The notes beneath the pieces are model-generated. The model was not told the origin of the DNA. It worked only from the letters and a program-made list of their open reading frames with translations, and did not search any database. Position numbers and translations under genes: made by a program. Positions 25,263 through 36,079 of a DNA stretch of 64,000 bases are shown here, piece after piece. Every line of letters begins with the position of its first letter. Position 1 is the stretch's first letter. The stretch comes from Icerya purchasi. Lineage: Eukaryota > Arthropoda > Insecta > Hemiptera > Monophlebidae. The stretch is taken from positions 184,790,106 to 184,854,105 of the forward strand of contig CM077115.1 of the NCBI GenBank assembly GCA_039619475.1. Reading direction: 5' to 3'.

Positions 25263-25450
25263 TCTAGGGCATTTGTCTCGCTGGCCGCTTCGTGGCCCGT
25301 TGCTTTGCGCATTAAATTGTATTACTTTGTAAATTTTCATAAAAAATCAATTAAAAAGTGAAATTTAGATTAAAATATCAGAAAAACTGAAACCGCTGGC
25401 AGAGTATGTTATGTGTGAGAGGAATATATTATATTTAACTTTTTTTGGAG

Positions 25451-26040
25451 ACATTAGTGTGCAGGTTAAAAAGAAAATCAATACCGTAACTCACATAGAA
25501 CTGACTGTAGAAGTTCTTAAAATTTTTTTTTAAAAATTGATTTTCACATTTTTCAAAATTTAGGCCCTTTGATTGAAAAAATTTTTGGGTCTCTTATATT
25601 TCCTATATTCTAGCGATTAAAATACACTATTTAAAAAAAAAAAGTGATCCTCCAGTTACCATGGAAAGGTCTGTGGACTTTTGTTTAGTTTCCAGTATTA
25701 CCGCTGTGCGAGTGTATTTTTTCAAATTTTGGTCCTTAAATGTCAACAATTTTCGAAGTTTATATTTTTCCTGTATTTTGAAGACTTTAGTGTGCAGGTT
25801 AAAAATAAAATCAAAACTGTAACTCATATAGAACCAGCTATGGAATTTTTTGAAAATTTTTTTCTTAAAACTTGATTTTTACATTTTTTAAAATTTGGGT
25901 CCTTTAATTTTAAACTATTGAGGGTTTTATAATTTTCTTATGGTCTCACGAAGAAAATACGTCCATTGGGAAAAAAATTAACTCCCTAGCTACTATAGAA
26001 CGGGCTGTACGATTTTTTTTCTTACAACTTTATTAGATGG
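25451..26040. repeat. Satellite-like tandem array, ~168-bp unit, about 3.5 copies
   Basis: A landmark of the form GTAACTCAYATAGAAC recurs at 25486, 25655 (as GTTACCATGGAAAGG), 25819 and about 25989 (as GCTACTATAGAACGG). Spacings are 169, 164 and 170 bases. Each landmark is followed by a CTGTRGA..TTTTT patch and then AAAATTTGGGTCCTT or close variants. The first and third units are most alike, as are the second and fourth, which hints at a two-monomer (~335 bp) higher-order unit. The array stops at a TA microsatellite at 26041-26073. Confidence 0.7.
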
Positions 26041-26073
26041 ATATATATATATATATATATTATATATACATAT
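26041..26073. repeat. (TA)n microsatellite
   Basis: ATATAT repeats, about 33 bases long with one break, abut the right edge of the ~168-bp tandem array. Confidence 0.85.
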
Positions 26074-28405
26074 ACTTATAGAGGAAATAACACATCCACT
26101 GATGTAACGAAATATCACTTGAAAAATAAATTTGAAAAATTTACCTTGTTATTAATTGTCCCAAGAAATCAATTTCAACGAGATGATCATTAATAATTAT
26201 CATTATTTGGAAAGACACGAGTCTAAGAAGGGAAAATTATTAGTGTAGAAACTGTGAAGAATTTTTTTTTCTTTTTTGCCCTATACAAGTTAAACAACTT
26301 CTACCTTTTCAATACGAGTTTTTTTTAAACTAACTATGAAATATGTACATTACATGGAAATTACTAAATATATTTTATTAAATACAGAATTAAATGGTAT
26401 AGTGCCGTTTAAAACATTGTGACGAAGATGGTATTAAGTTTGAAAAATGAACATAGAATTTTTTTAATATTGAGCAGTTTATTGCTGAAGTGTGATCTAT
26501 TTTTTTTTTTTTTTATATTAAATGATTCGAAAATTTCGGATTACTTGTCTTCAATTAAATTGTTTAAATTCAATTTCTCTCTCAAAGGGTGATAATAATG
26601 TAGGGGTTAAGTTGTTTATTGGCTGTTCTTCCTCCGTTTAAGTTTAAAGAAAAATTTCGGATTTTTCCGATCGTAAATTATATTATAAAAATGACGAGAG
26701 TGAAATGTATTTATAGATTTTAGTATCATTGATTCGACTATAAATTAGACCTTTTGATTTCGCGATAAACAGTTTGATGAATGCTCTTTTCGATTAACTG
26801 GCATGTTCCGACGAAGATGGTTTTATCATTTGCCTCGTTAGTCTTTATCGCATTTATGTGAAGTTTCTTTACGCGCATATTATATCTTATTTATCTTTTT
26901 CATAACTGTCGCCCGGTAAAGACTTCAACAATTTTGGCAATATTATGAAATTTCGGCAGTAGTTTTCTACTAATTCCAATCGTATACCTGAAAAAATGTG
27001 ATTTTATTAATGCATTAAATATGTAGTAGCGGATGATAGTTAAGAGTGTAAAAAATGTTAGTGAATAGTTTAATTTTTTCCTTTTTAATTATTTTTTTAG
27101 CTTAATAATCCGCGGACATTAAATTAGTGAAATGATAACTGTTTGTACACATTCAATGTGTAGTAGCTGTTTAAATGATTGAAAAATGGTAAACATTAAA
27201 ATAGCGTATTTAGGAATATCTCAAAAAAGAAACTTGTACGCAGTTTGAAATTAAATCAAAATAATTGAAACTAAGCTAAAATATAGCCATGGTGATCTTT
27301 TGGTTGCTTCTTTCCGAAGCATCACGTGATACTTACAATTAGGCTTCCTTTTATAATTGCAAATATATACGTAAGTATAACTAATATAGTGTAAATATAA
27401 ATCGAAAAGATTATTTATTAAAATGATGAGGTGAGGCGAAAAGTTTTTTTTTCTCTGTTTTGATATACTTCATAAATATCGTTAAGCGTTATCGGTGCAC
27501 GAATTTAGTTATTTGAGCTTATTGAAAGATCTATAATATGGTTGCTTTCATTTGTGTGTACTATATGTTTAATCATCAGTAGTGTGATTCTGTTTCCAGA
27601 TTCTTCACGGTGACATATGCGAATTGTATTTAGGAGGACGGTAAACGTTCTCTGTGGGATTTCAGTTAATTATGTCTATTTTTACTGTAGAGTGATTTTT
27701 AAAATTAATTAAATTTATAATTACCTACGTGTGTTAGAGAATTTTTATTCAAGAATATACAAATTCGAAACCTGTAAAATGAATGAGGTTCAATATCTTT
27801 CTGCGTTTAAAATAGCGCTTTTGAGATAGGAAAGGTGAAATGATCCATTAGTTAACAATGTGAAATCGGTCAATTCTCATTCAAAACCTTTTATGCGTGT
27901 GGGGAGAGGGGTGAATTATTTTGCGTATGCGCTTGTTGATTGATTTTTGAAATATCGTGAAAGTTAAATATTGATAAGGGACGCAAAATTTATGTTATAT
28001 CTTTTTTTTTAAATTTTTGATCCGTTTTATTGGCTGTTCAAAAAATATTAATTTTGTAAAATGAACGAACGTTTACATTCCGTAACAGAAGGAAAACCGC
28101 GAATTTTTATTTACTGTCATTAGTTCAAACTTTCAAGAGTTACATTAAACCGAGTGCGAACAACTACTACAGCGATTAGTTCGCGTTTAAATCGCGTTGT
28201 AATTTGCGCTACATTATAATGTGCTGTTACATGTTTATTTTGGACAGAAAATAGTGGAACGAAAAATATTCGTGAAATGAGTCGTTATGCTCAATATAGA
28301 AGACACGCAATCGTCATTTCTGACTGGTCTACTTCTGCTCCAATCAGATTCCTCTGGCAATACTCAGATCAGACATTTGTTCGCGTTTTTATTATAACAT
28401 TGACA
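26074..28405. other. AT-rich sequence, no gene seen
   Basis: No protein similarity or terminal repeats were recognised. T-runs occur near 26500 and 28003. Confidence 0.55.
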
Positions 28406-28450
<45 letters not shown>

Positions 28451-28457
28451 GATAATG
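28406..28457. repeat. (AAT)n then (AATGAT)n microsatellite
   Basis: Seven AAT-type units pass directly into about five AATGAT units, a compound microsatellite of about 52 bases that probably arose by point change and re-expansion. Confidence 0.9.
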
Positions 28458-28817
28458 GCAGCAATAAAATGAAATAAAACAACGTGTACTTTTCAATTTT
28501 TGCTACGATGGAAGTATACATATCATCGCATGCATTTCGTGCCAAATAACAAGTATTAAATACATCCCAGCTCAGTTCGATTGTTTAATAATTCATTTTT
28601 ACTACTCTTATGTTCCGAATTAATCGAGCGTTCATCTCATAAAATTTTCAATGGTACTTCTCAAGCTAAATAAAATAAAAAATTTCGCGACTAAAACTTT
28701 GTTGTTTTTTTGGTTTTTTTTTTTTTCTGTAAAATGTGACACGAAACCTATTCCTGCTGACAGTTGTTCGGTTTGCTATATTTTTGAATTCGCCAGTAAT
28801 TTTATAAATTTCTTCGG
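28458..28817. other. Spacer, nothing recognised
   Basis: This is A/T-rich sequence without readable features between the AAT microsatellite and the T/G homopolymer junction. Confidence 0.5.
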
Positions 28818-28846
28818 TTTTTTTTTGGGGGGGGGGGGGGGGGGGG
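28818..28846. repeat. T9-G20 homopolymer junction
   Basis: Nine T residues run directly into twenty G residues. A similar T8-G14 junction lies 510 bases downstream at 29329-29350. G20 can form G-quadruplex structures and is also a site of polymerase and sequencing slippage, so its exact length should not be trusted. Confidence 0.8.
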
Positions 28847-28959
28847 AGCTCGAAAATTAGTAATGAATTGTGCGTTTTCCCGTTCTTTATTATTTCATAC
28901 ACTTTAACGAAAACATTTTAAAAGCACTTTAAAAATTGAATATAGAATGATTTAGCATG

Positions 28960-29245
28960 CTGTTTGTTAAATATAAAATTACAAATATAACAAACGAATT
29001 TAAGTGTATAATACTATACACTACTTAGAGAAACCTTTTCATCGATCGGGCGCAGATGGTCAGCTAAAAATTAATAAAACCACACAAAGAAATATATGAT
29101 TAAAGTTTTTTCTGGTCACACACTTTTATTTGTATTATTAATTTTTACATCTGTGCCCGATAAGAAGGTTTCTAATTAATATATACTGTTGATACATTTT
29201 AAAATTCGTTTGCATTATATTTATATTTGTTCTAATTATTATAAC
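28960..29245. repeat. Long imperfect inverted repeat (fold-back), arms ~140 bp
   Basis: The two halves pair about a centre near 29100. Matching blocks, from the tip outward, are AAAAATTAATAA, ATCGGGCRCAGATG (29045-29058 against 29148-29161), AGAAACCTT, GTAT..TACTATA-type sequence and CAAACGAATTT, then an outer ACAAATATAA block. Small gaps separate the blocks and pairing is perhaps 75-80%. There is no coding sequence. Candidates are a palindromic MITE or a source of hairpin RNA. No clear target duplication was seen. Confidence 0.65.
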
Positions 29246-29328
29246 TTAAAAAATTATTTTTGATAAGTATGGTTCAATTTCCATATGTATTCCCGTCGAA
29301 AGTCTTTTTTCTTTTTCTTTTTTACTTC

Positions 29329-29350
29329 TTTTTTTTGGGGGGGGGGGGGG
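29329..29350. repeat. T8-G14 homopolymer junction
   Basis: A second T-run passes directly into a G-run, in the same orientation as the one at 28818. The fold-back repeat lies between them. Confidence 0.8.
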
Positions 29351-29917
29351 CTTATATGCAAGACAACCCATCGGCCAAGTCAAAAGTTTGTATCTTGTAT
29401 TTGTAGAAGAACTAATTATTGGTTTTATAATTTCGAGTCCCCAGATGTGTTGAAATATTTTCGAATATTTGAAATTACTGTATTGATTGCGAAGTCAGAG
29501 TTGCGGAATGATCGCGATATATTTGGCGGACGAGCAGAAAAATTACTACAATTAATATGAGATACTGTTGTACTAATTAAATTTAAACTTTTTCATTTAG
29601 TGGTAATATACGTTAATAGCAGAAAATGCCTATTCAGCTAGTAATGCTTTTAGTTTTTAGGGAGAGTATATTTTCTACTCTTCAAATCTTTACTGCAGTT
29701 CTTTATTGTCGCCCAAAACCTCTGCCATGGTTGAAATATTTCAGACGATTTTGGGAAATTATTAACTTTTTTTAATCATTATCCGAGCTCCAATATTTAT
29801 TTACGGGTTAGGATACTTTCGATGGAAATTAAAACGATAAAAAAACGTTGTATTGTCTAATGCAAGAAGTAATAAATTTATTTTTTAAATTGTTAATTTT
29901 TTTAAATGTTCTCAACG

Positions 29918-29949
<32 letters not shown>

Positions 29950-30480
29950 ATAGCGTTTTTATTAATTGGTGAAGTAAAAGTGTTCGTCGGTAGTGGGACG
30001 ATTTATTGACTGGAAAAAAAATGATTTATAAAACGGAAGTGGCCAAAGAAATCGCGGCTGTCGTACTTTTCAACGGAATGGTAGATGCTCTGATTATTTT
30101 CTCAAACCTTGATACATTTTAAATAGGTGTACTTAAAATCTAATAAGATAATCATCGTTTTCAAAGTTCGTTCCTTGACACATGGTCTACACTAAGCCTG
30201 AAATCGAACCACATAACAGAGAAATGTGGAAAATTAAAAGCAGCCTTAGAAATTAACTCCGATATTTTTTCTTTAGATTCATTGGAATTAGTAGTATGCT
30301 GTGAGCCTTGATAACTTTACGAAACTTCCGACATGTCTTGATGCGCGTACTAGACTTGCTTCAATTTTATAGCGTCATTCATAATTTTATATCTATTAAG
30401 TCTCTCATACTGTTGTATAAAATATATTCATGTTTCTATTCACTCCTTTCTTTCTAGTCATTTCGGCATCATTTTCTTCA

Positions 30481-30512
<32 letters not shown>

Positions 30513-30518
30513 TATATA
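29351..30518. other. AT-rich spacer with T-runs
   Basis: No gene was recognised. T-runs of about 20-28 bases lie near 29930-29950 and 30480-30506, the latter directly upstream of the mariner end at 30519. Confidence 0.55.
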
Positions 30519-31200
30519 CACGGTTGGTACAAAAAGTTCCCGGACTACCGCTATAAAATCCGTACTAGTAGCGCGATTTGTTTGAAATTCACGGTACTTA
30601 TAGTTCAATGTTATGAGAAGAGACGACGAAAGTTTCAGGTCGCTACTTGCATTAGTTTACTCAAGAGACCGCCAGTTGCGAATGAACAACTTTGTCACTT
30701 TGTCACGTTTGCGATAATGGAACAAAGAGCCGCAATTAAATTTCGTTTTTTGTGTGCATCAGAAACGTATGAATTAATGAAAAACGCATACAAGGATGTT
30801 ATGCCGTACAACGTGTTTTATATCGCCGATTTAAAAGTGGACGGAGCTCGTTGGAAGACGATCCGCGCGAAGGACGACCAAGCAGGACGATTACCGACGA
30901 AATCGTGGCTCGTGTGCAAGCTGTACTCGCTGGAAATCGACGAGTGACGTGCCGGTGCATCGCAAATGAACTAAACGTGAGTACCATGTCCGTTCACAAC
31001 ATTCTTACCAATGTTTTTGGTAAAAAGAAGCTGTGTGCTGCCAGGTTCGTACCGCATTTCCTTACGCCGAACAAAAAGAACAGCGCCTGGAAGCGAGCGA
31101 GACTCTCATTGAAGCCACCGATATGGACACGAATTTTTTAAAGACGATCATTACCGGCGATGAGTCTTGTTAGTACGATCCCAGTACAAAACGAATTACC
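30519..31200 (+). mobile_element. 5' half of a second mariner-type element
   Basis: The left end reads CACGGTTGGTACAAAAAGTT and continues CCCGGAC. This is a terminus I associate with one mariner lineage, and TA precedes it. A transposase begins about 200 bases in, as usual. Homology stops soon after the first catalytic motif at about 31200 and no matching right terminus is visible downstream, so the element is truncated at its 3' side. It belongs to a different lineage from the mariner at 8.3 kb. Confidence 0.65.
30717..31200 (+). pseudogene. mariner-type transposase N-terminal half
   Basis: The frame opens with MEQRAAIKFRFLCASE, the usual start of this mariner branch. After a damaged first helix-turn-helix it changes frame near 30850 and reads VEDDPREGRPS-like sequence (EDDPREGRPSRTITDE), a second recognition helix with RVTCRCIANELNVS, and a LTPNKK segment. 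The first catalytic aspartate is visible in ITGDES at about 31150. The remaining two catalytic aspartates and the C-terminus are missing. A full protein would be about 340-350 residues and only about 150 remain here in two frames. The copy cannot encode an active enzyme. Confidence 0.75.
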
Positions 31201-33172
31201 ACTGATAACGGAATTCCATTAAAATGCCGTGTAACGCAAAAAATATAACGGTTTTTCGCATTTTTGAGCGTGAGCACCCACCGTCTCAAAAAATCTGAAA
31301 AAATTACAGAAGGTGAAAAACAACTTCAAAAATAACATATTAAAATTCTGAACTTTTAGCTTATTTGTTAAAATGAAATGTAAAGCTTTTAAAATTAAAC
31401 AAATACTGTTTTTGAGGTTACGTTGACCTCGAATTTTTTCGAAAAAAATTCCACTTAAAAGCAGTCAGACAAAGTGTATACTCGTGAATTTTTTCAATGA
31501 TAAGAACACGACAAAAAAAAAAAACAAAACATGATAAACAGTACTTTCCCTTTCAACAACCCTCGTTCCAAAAAATAAATAAATAAATATAATGAATAAA
31601 AAGAAAAAAAAAAAAAGATCTTTGTAGGAGCATTAAAAGGTTATTTGTTAATGAATTCCAAAATTGGTGACAATTTACAGTGAAACGGACAGCTACCGGA
31701 TACGTTTAATAGACATATTCGTAGGAAAATTTGTTTTGCAAAAAAAAAAAGCGGGGGGCATAGTCATCAAAATATTTTTCGAAAATTCTGAACGACTGCT
31801 CTGATGTTTTACGTTTTTCGAGTTTATAAATAGTGTATTAATTGTACAATACTTCCAGCCATTTAAACCGCTAGCTCTCTGTTCCAAGTACCTTCTTTAT
31901 TATTAAAACTTTTTACAGCTCCCCCTTTGTAGCTGTCGAGACGACACAGGGTGCGCACTAACAGCAGTCATTTTAGTCGGGGAAGTTAAGTCTCATTGAA
32001 ATAAAACGGACGATCATCATCCAGTTGAAAGACACAAGTCTATTTACGAATCAAAGCCGGTAGGTTGGGGTTCTATGCAGCAGTTGCTACATTGTCTGAG
32101 CCCGTTTTCCACAATAATTTCAAACCTAATTCATCACTCGACTTTTTATTGCAAATTCGAGTTGTTTTTTTTTGACATTTCCGATTGCAAGGTAAAACTC
32201 TTTATAATTATACCGCGTTGCTTTGCGTTGGGTAAATTTTAAGATCACGCAGAACCACTTTTAGTAATATTTTTGTGCTCTTCGATACGATATCGAATGA
32301 AAAGAATTTTAATGGAAAATCCTTTTATTTTGGACTATATTTAGATACATTTGATTTTTAGGAATTAGATAAATCTATTAATCATAAAAAGCAATTATCG
32401 GATGGATTCGCGTGTAGATAACTCGAAAATAACGGTATTTTTCGTTTCGGCTTTGGTCCTGCAGAATTTGAATAAAAAAAAGATCGATGGTTATGGAAAG
32501 GATCCCCCCGGTTTTTCGAGTAAAATTCATTTATTTTAAGTTGGCGTTTTCGATTTCGTTTTAATAACACCGCCCTTATTACAATACATACATTTTCAAA
32601 AGCAATTTTAAATTAAGAAATACTATCGAAATAGTAAAGGCCTATTTCAATAGGACAATTACAAGAAATATCATCCGTCAAATGAAATATTTCAGTTTTA
32701 TTAACATAAATTTAAAAGAAGCATTTAGGGTCAAAATTAATCTATTAATAAAAGAAAACGAATTTTTTTACTATAATGATCTTATTTTCTAATAGTTTAT
32801 TTATGATGTAATGTGAAGTGGGGGCTGTTGTTTAGTGATTATGGATTTTTGTTTTTTTGTTTTTTTGTCGGTATATTTTAAATTGATAAAATAATATTTA
32901 ATATTATTTAAGTATATTTCTTTCGATTTTGTAAAAAAAAAAAAAAAAGCCAATAATAAAAATAGTAAAACAATGACACTACCCCTCCCACCGGAATCAT
33001 GTCAACAATAACGGTTACCGACTTGTGAGTAATTTATTATCATCAGTTGATGATGTCGGTTGTAAGTTTACAACAGCGAAAATTCTACTAGATGAGAAGA
33101 AAAAATACTGGCTTTCTTGTCCGTTTGTGTGTACTATCCGTAAAGCTATAAAAGGAATTCTAAAATTGAAGT
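31201..33172. other. Sequence without recognised genes
   Basis: A slightly richer patch at about 31920-32110 has no readable protein. A-runs occur near 31510, 31605, 31740 and 32932-32947. No inverted terminal repeats were noticed. Confidence 0.5.
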
Positions 33173-33420
33173 GCCGCAACTCGAAACGAACGGCAGAGGG
33201 CGCTTCCTATAGCACTGTCGCGCTCGGCTCCGAGCTATTTACAGAACACCGTACGTACGGTCCCTTCGGCAATAATCGCAGCCAGCTCGCTCTGGTCGCG
33301 CGGTCCATCGTTCTCCTTCGATGAAATCATAATTTCACGCTTCTTTCGCCTCTCCCCCGGACACCGGCCCGTTAGCCGTGGAACGCGATAGTGCCTTTTC
33401 CCCTCCTGCCAGCAATTTCG
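33173..33420. promoter_or_regulatory. CpG-rich patch, candidate promoter or insulator
   Basis: About 250 bases are markedly richer in G+C and CpG than anything for several kilobases around: GTCGCGCTCGGCTCCGAGC, GTACGTACGG, GGTCGCGCGGTCC and ACACCGGCCCG. Inside it, AGAGGGCGC at 33195-33203 agrees with the AGRKGGCGC core known for insect CTCF. In an otherwise A/T-rich insect genome such a patch often marks a promoter or first exon. No open frame or splice structure that I can read supports a particular gene, so this is a candidate only. Confidence 0.35.
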
Positions 33421-34713
33421 ATGCGTATTTTTGGTTTTGTCAGTATGTGTGTTATAAAATTTTTTGTGTTATAGACCGGATCCAACTTGCCGATGACGCG
33501 CTTTGTGTAAAAACACGTCGTATAAAAGATTTTTTTCTTCTTTTTTTTCCCTTTTTTTTCGTTTTTTTTTCGTTTTTTTTTTTTTTTTTTGTTTTTGGAG
33601 TTTTCTCACTCTGTCTAAGAGCATGTATTTTGATAAATGGCGGAAATTTCGTGTTTTTTTTTTTTCTAATTTACTTTAGAGGCGACTTGCATTTTTAACA
33701 TTCTACGGATCTTAATGTTACAAAATTAATAGACACGCTCATTTTCGAGTGAAAGAGGCGACACTACTTTGAAAAGAATTTGTTCCTCCTCATAGTAATC
33801 ATCTGCTTAAAATGAGAATCGCGCCGCTCTGGAGCCCACGTTATTGCCGTTCCAGAGAGTTTCACGGAATGTCATTTTGATTAATAAATCAACGGTGCAA
33901 TCGGTCTATGGTGCTGTATATTTTCTGTTAAGCCCGAAAAAATGCGTCGAAGATTTTGCGATGTTTTAAACTCTCGGCCATGTCACAGTTTAGAACATCA
34001 AATGAAATCATCTGTAGTAAGGTGACACATTTGGTTTATTAACCAAATAACTTGGTAGCATGAGTTCTTCGGGCTCATTTTTAGTATTCGTATTTTATTT
34101 TATAAAGGGGTACGGCGTTAAGTACTTTCTATAGAAAGTTTATATAAAAATGGGTCGTTTTAAAAAAATTTAAAATTCCAGCGGATCGAGAAAAAAAATA
34201 TCGCCGGTAAAACTTCTAATGCTGATTTTTTGAAGGTTTTTATTATACTTGACCTTCTTGTTTGTATTCTTGTATTCTTCGAATTCTTGGAACGCCCGAG
34301 GACGACAAAGCGAGTTTTTATGAAAAAGGTTTAGTTTTGAAATTAAACGGAAATCTATGTATTTCTACATTTTTAAATTAAAATTTGAAGAGGGTAATAA
34401 GAAAAAAACAAAGAAAAGATGTATCATGCCAAGATTTTTTATCTTTGATCAGTATCATTTTGACGTACTCGAGGAGTTTGTTGAAGGTATATAAAAACAT
34501 GTATACGGTGGGTTTTCTCTGTGTACTCTGGAGAGAAAAAGAAATAACAATAATAATAATAATATTTCATTCGATATTTAAAAAATCCTTGGAGTTCGAT
34601 ATGTACAAGGGTTTGAATAGATACGCGCGGGAATGACTACCATGTGTCCGCGATATTGTGTATATTTCTATTGTGAAGCTAATAGAATATCAGATAAAAG
34701 TTTACTGATGACT
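33421..34713. other. AT-rich sequence with long T tracts
   Basis: T-rich stretches at about 33530-33595 and 33653-33666 produce Phe-rich chance frames. No gene or element was recognised. Confidence 0.5.
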
Positions 34714-34815
34714 ATTACATCCATAGTTTACATCTTTGAATGTCTTATCTGTTCACTTTTTCCGAAGAAAAAAGAACTGGCTCATGTGAAATGTGTGCGA
34801 TTAATAATTATTGTT
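34714..34815 (+). repeat. Dispersed repeat R2, copy A
   Basis: ATTACATCCATAGTTTACAT, then TGAATGTCTTATCTGTTC and a GAAGAAAAAAGAACTGGC...AAATGTGTGCG tail, match copy B (about 34875-34907 plus 35208-35280) and in part copy C (40882-40960). Copy A is uninterrupted and so shows what copy B looked like before a MITE entered it. A (GAT)n run lies just downstream. Confidence 0.6.
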
Positions 34816-34874
34816 CAACGGTTTACAATTACAGCTATTACGATGATAATGATGATGATGGTGATGGTGACTTG

Positions 34875-35280
34875 CACATCGGGAGTTTACATCATTTAAA
34901 TGTTTTACCCATGGGCGTCGCCAGCGGGGGCAGGGAGGGGCAGCTGCCCCCCCCCCCGGAGTCTTGAAAGTTTTTAATCAACTGGCCATGATGAGCATTC
35001 ATAGGCACATAATCATGGACAATTTCACGAAAATTATCTTTTAATTAAGATTTTATTCTTGTTTAATAAAATATTAAGCATTTACAATTTATAAATGTTA
35101 TTTTTCCTATAATTCATATCCTCTTTCTATCATCTTGCCCCCCCCCCCCCTGGCGGCTGACAACTTATTTTGCCCCTCCCTGGCTCATCGGCTGGCGACG
35201 CCCTTGGTTTAACCTGTTTCTTTTATTTGGAGAAAGAAGAACTGACGATTTTAAAATGTGCGCTCGATTAATTTTGTACG
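34875..35280 (+). repeat. Dispersed repeat R2, copy B, split by a MITE
   Basis: The left part GGGAGTTTACATCATTTAAATG and the right part AACCTGTTTC..GAGAAAGAAGAACTGACG..AAATGTGCG align to copy A on either side of a 300-bp insertion. With the insertion and one TTTA removed, AAATGTTTTAACCTGTTT lines up with GAATGTCTTATCTGTTCA of copy A. Confidence 0.6.
34908..35207. mobile_element. 300-bp MITE with GGGCGTCGCCAGC termini
   Basis: The left end CCCATGGGCGTCGCCAGC and the reverse complement of the right end CCAAGGGCGTCGCCAGC form the terminal inverted repeats. Both are followed by a GCAGGGAGGGGCA block. TTTA stands outside both ends (34904-34907 and 35208-35211), and comparison with repeat copy A confirms the empty site. 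Inside are C12 and C14 runs and no coding sequence. The superfamily is not certain from termini alone. Confidence 0.75.
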
Positions 35281-36079
35281 AATAGACCATCAAAATTATG
35301 ACGAATACGGCATTTTTTAAATAATCGAGTGTCGCGTAGAGCGCTAAATTGTACAAAATACAACTGTAAAAGTCCTTATAATTTGAAAGATAAAATCATA
35401 AGTCATCGAGAGTTCTTCACGCAGAAGTTAAATATTTTTTTTCGGTTTATTCTTTTAAAACTGGAATTTCTAAATTTTTATCGAATTCTCGCAGAAAATA
35501 ACGGGATGAAATAATCACCGAAATAAAATAACGAACTAATTAGCGATGTAAAATGATTAATTACACGGGCCAACTAAGCAAAAACTTTTTTCGAAATTTT
35601 AACTGTCTTTACTATTTTTGAGGTCGCTGAATCCAAAATTGTTTTCAAGTTTTGCTCTATCGCGTATCATTTTTTCGCAATTTGCGTTTGAAGTTTTCAT
35701 AAACATAATACTAAGTAATCGAGTAAATCTGCACAATGCATCCGATTTGGGAGGGGTGTCAGTCTGTTTTTGTCTGATGATCCTGTTTGTATTGTTTGTT
35801 TTGTTAAGTAAAATGACAAGTCGCTGTTGTAATAATAATGCTAACAATTTTTGTTGAATATGTGGATAATATATACGATAAAAAAAGCATCAAAGGAACA
35901 TTACAAAATTTGTCAAAAAAGTTTGCTTATTTTGATGTAAGACTGCGGGATCGAGAATAAGGTATGTGTTTTTCTAAACAAAAAATTGTTACAAAACATT
36001 ACTTCACCACCTTTTTGTACATCTATAGGTATATTGTTGTAAAAAATTTTTAGTAAATATATATTTACATTAGGTGTGT
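35281..36079. other. Spacer, nothing recognised
   Basis: No element or gene was identified between the R2 repeat and the pseudogene starting near 36080. Open frames are short. Confidence 0.5.

Noticed and set aside
25112..25340. Tyr/Ile-repeat peptides on the minus strand
   Set aside because: These are translations of a TA microsatellite.
25451..26073. CRISPR-like array
   Set aside because: Units are ~168 bp without short identical repeats and unique spacers, and the DNA is clearly from an animal.
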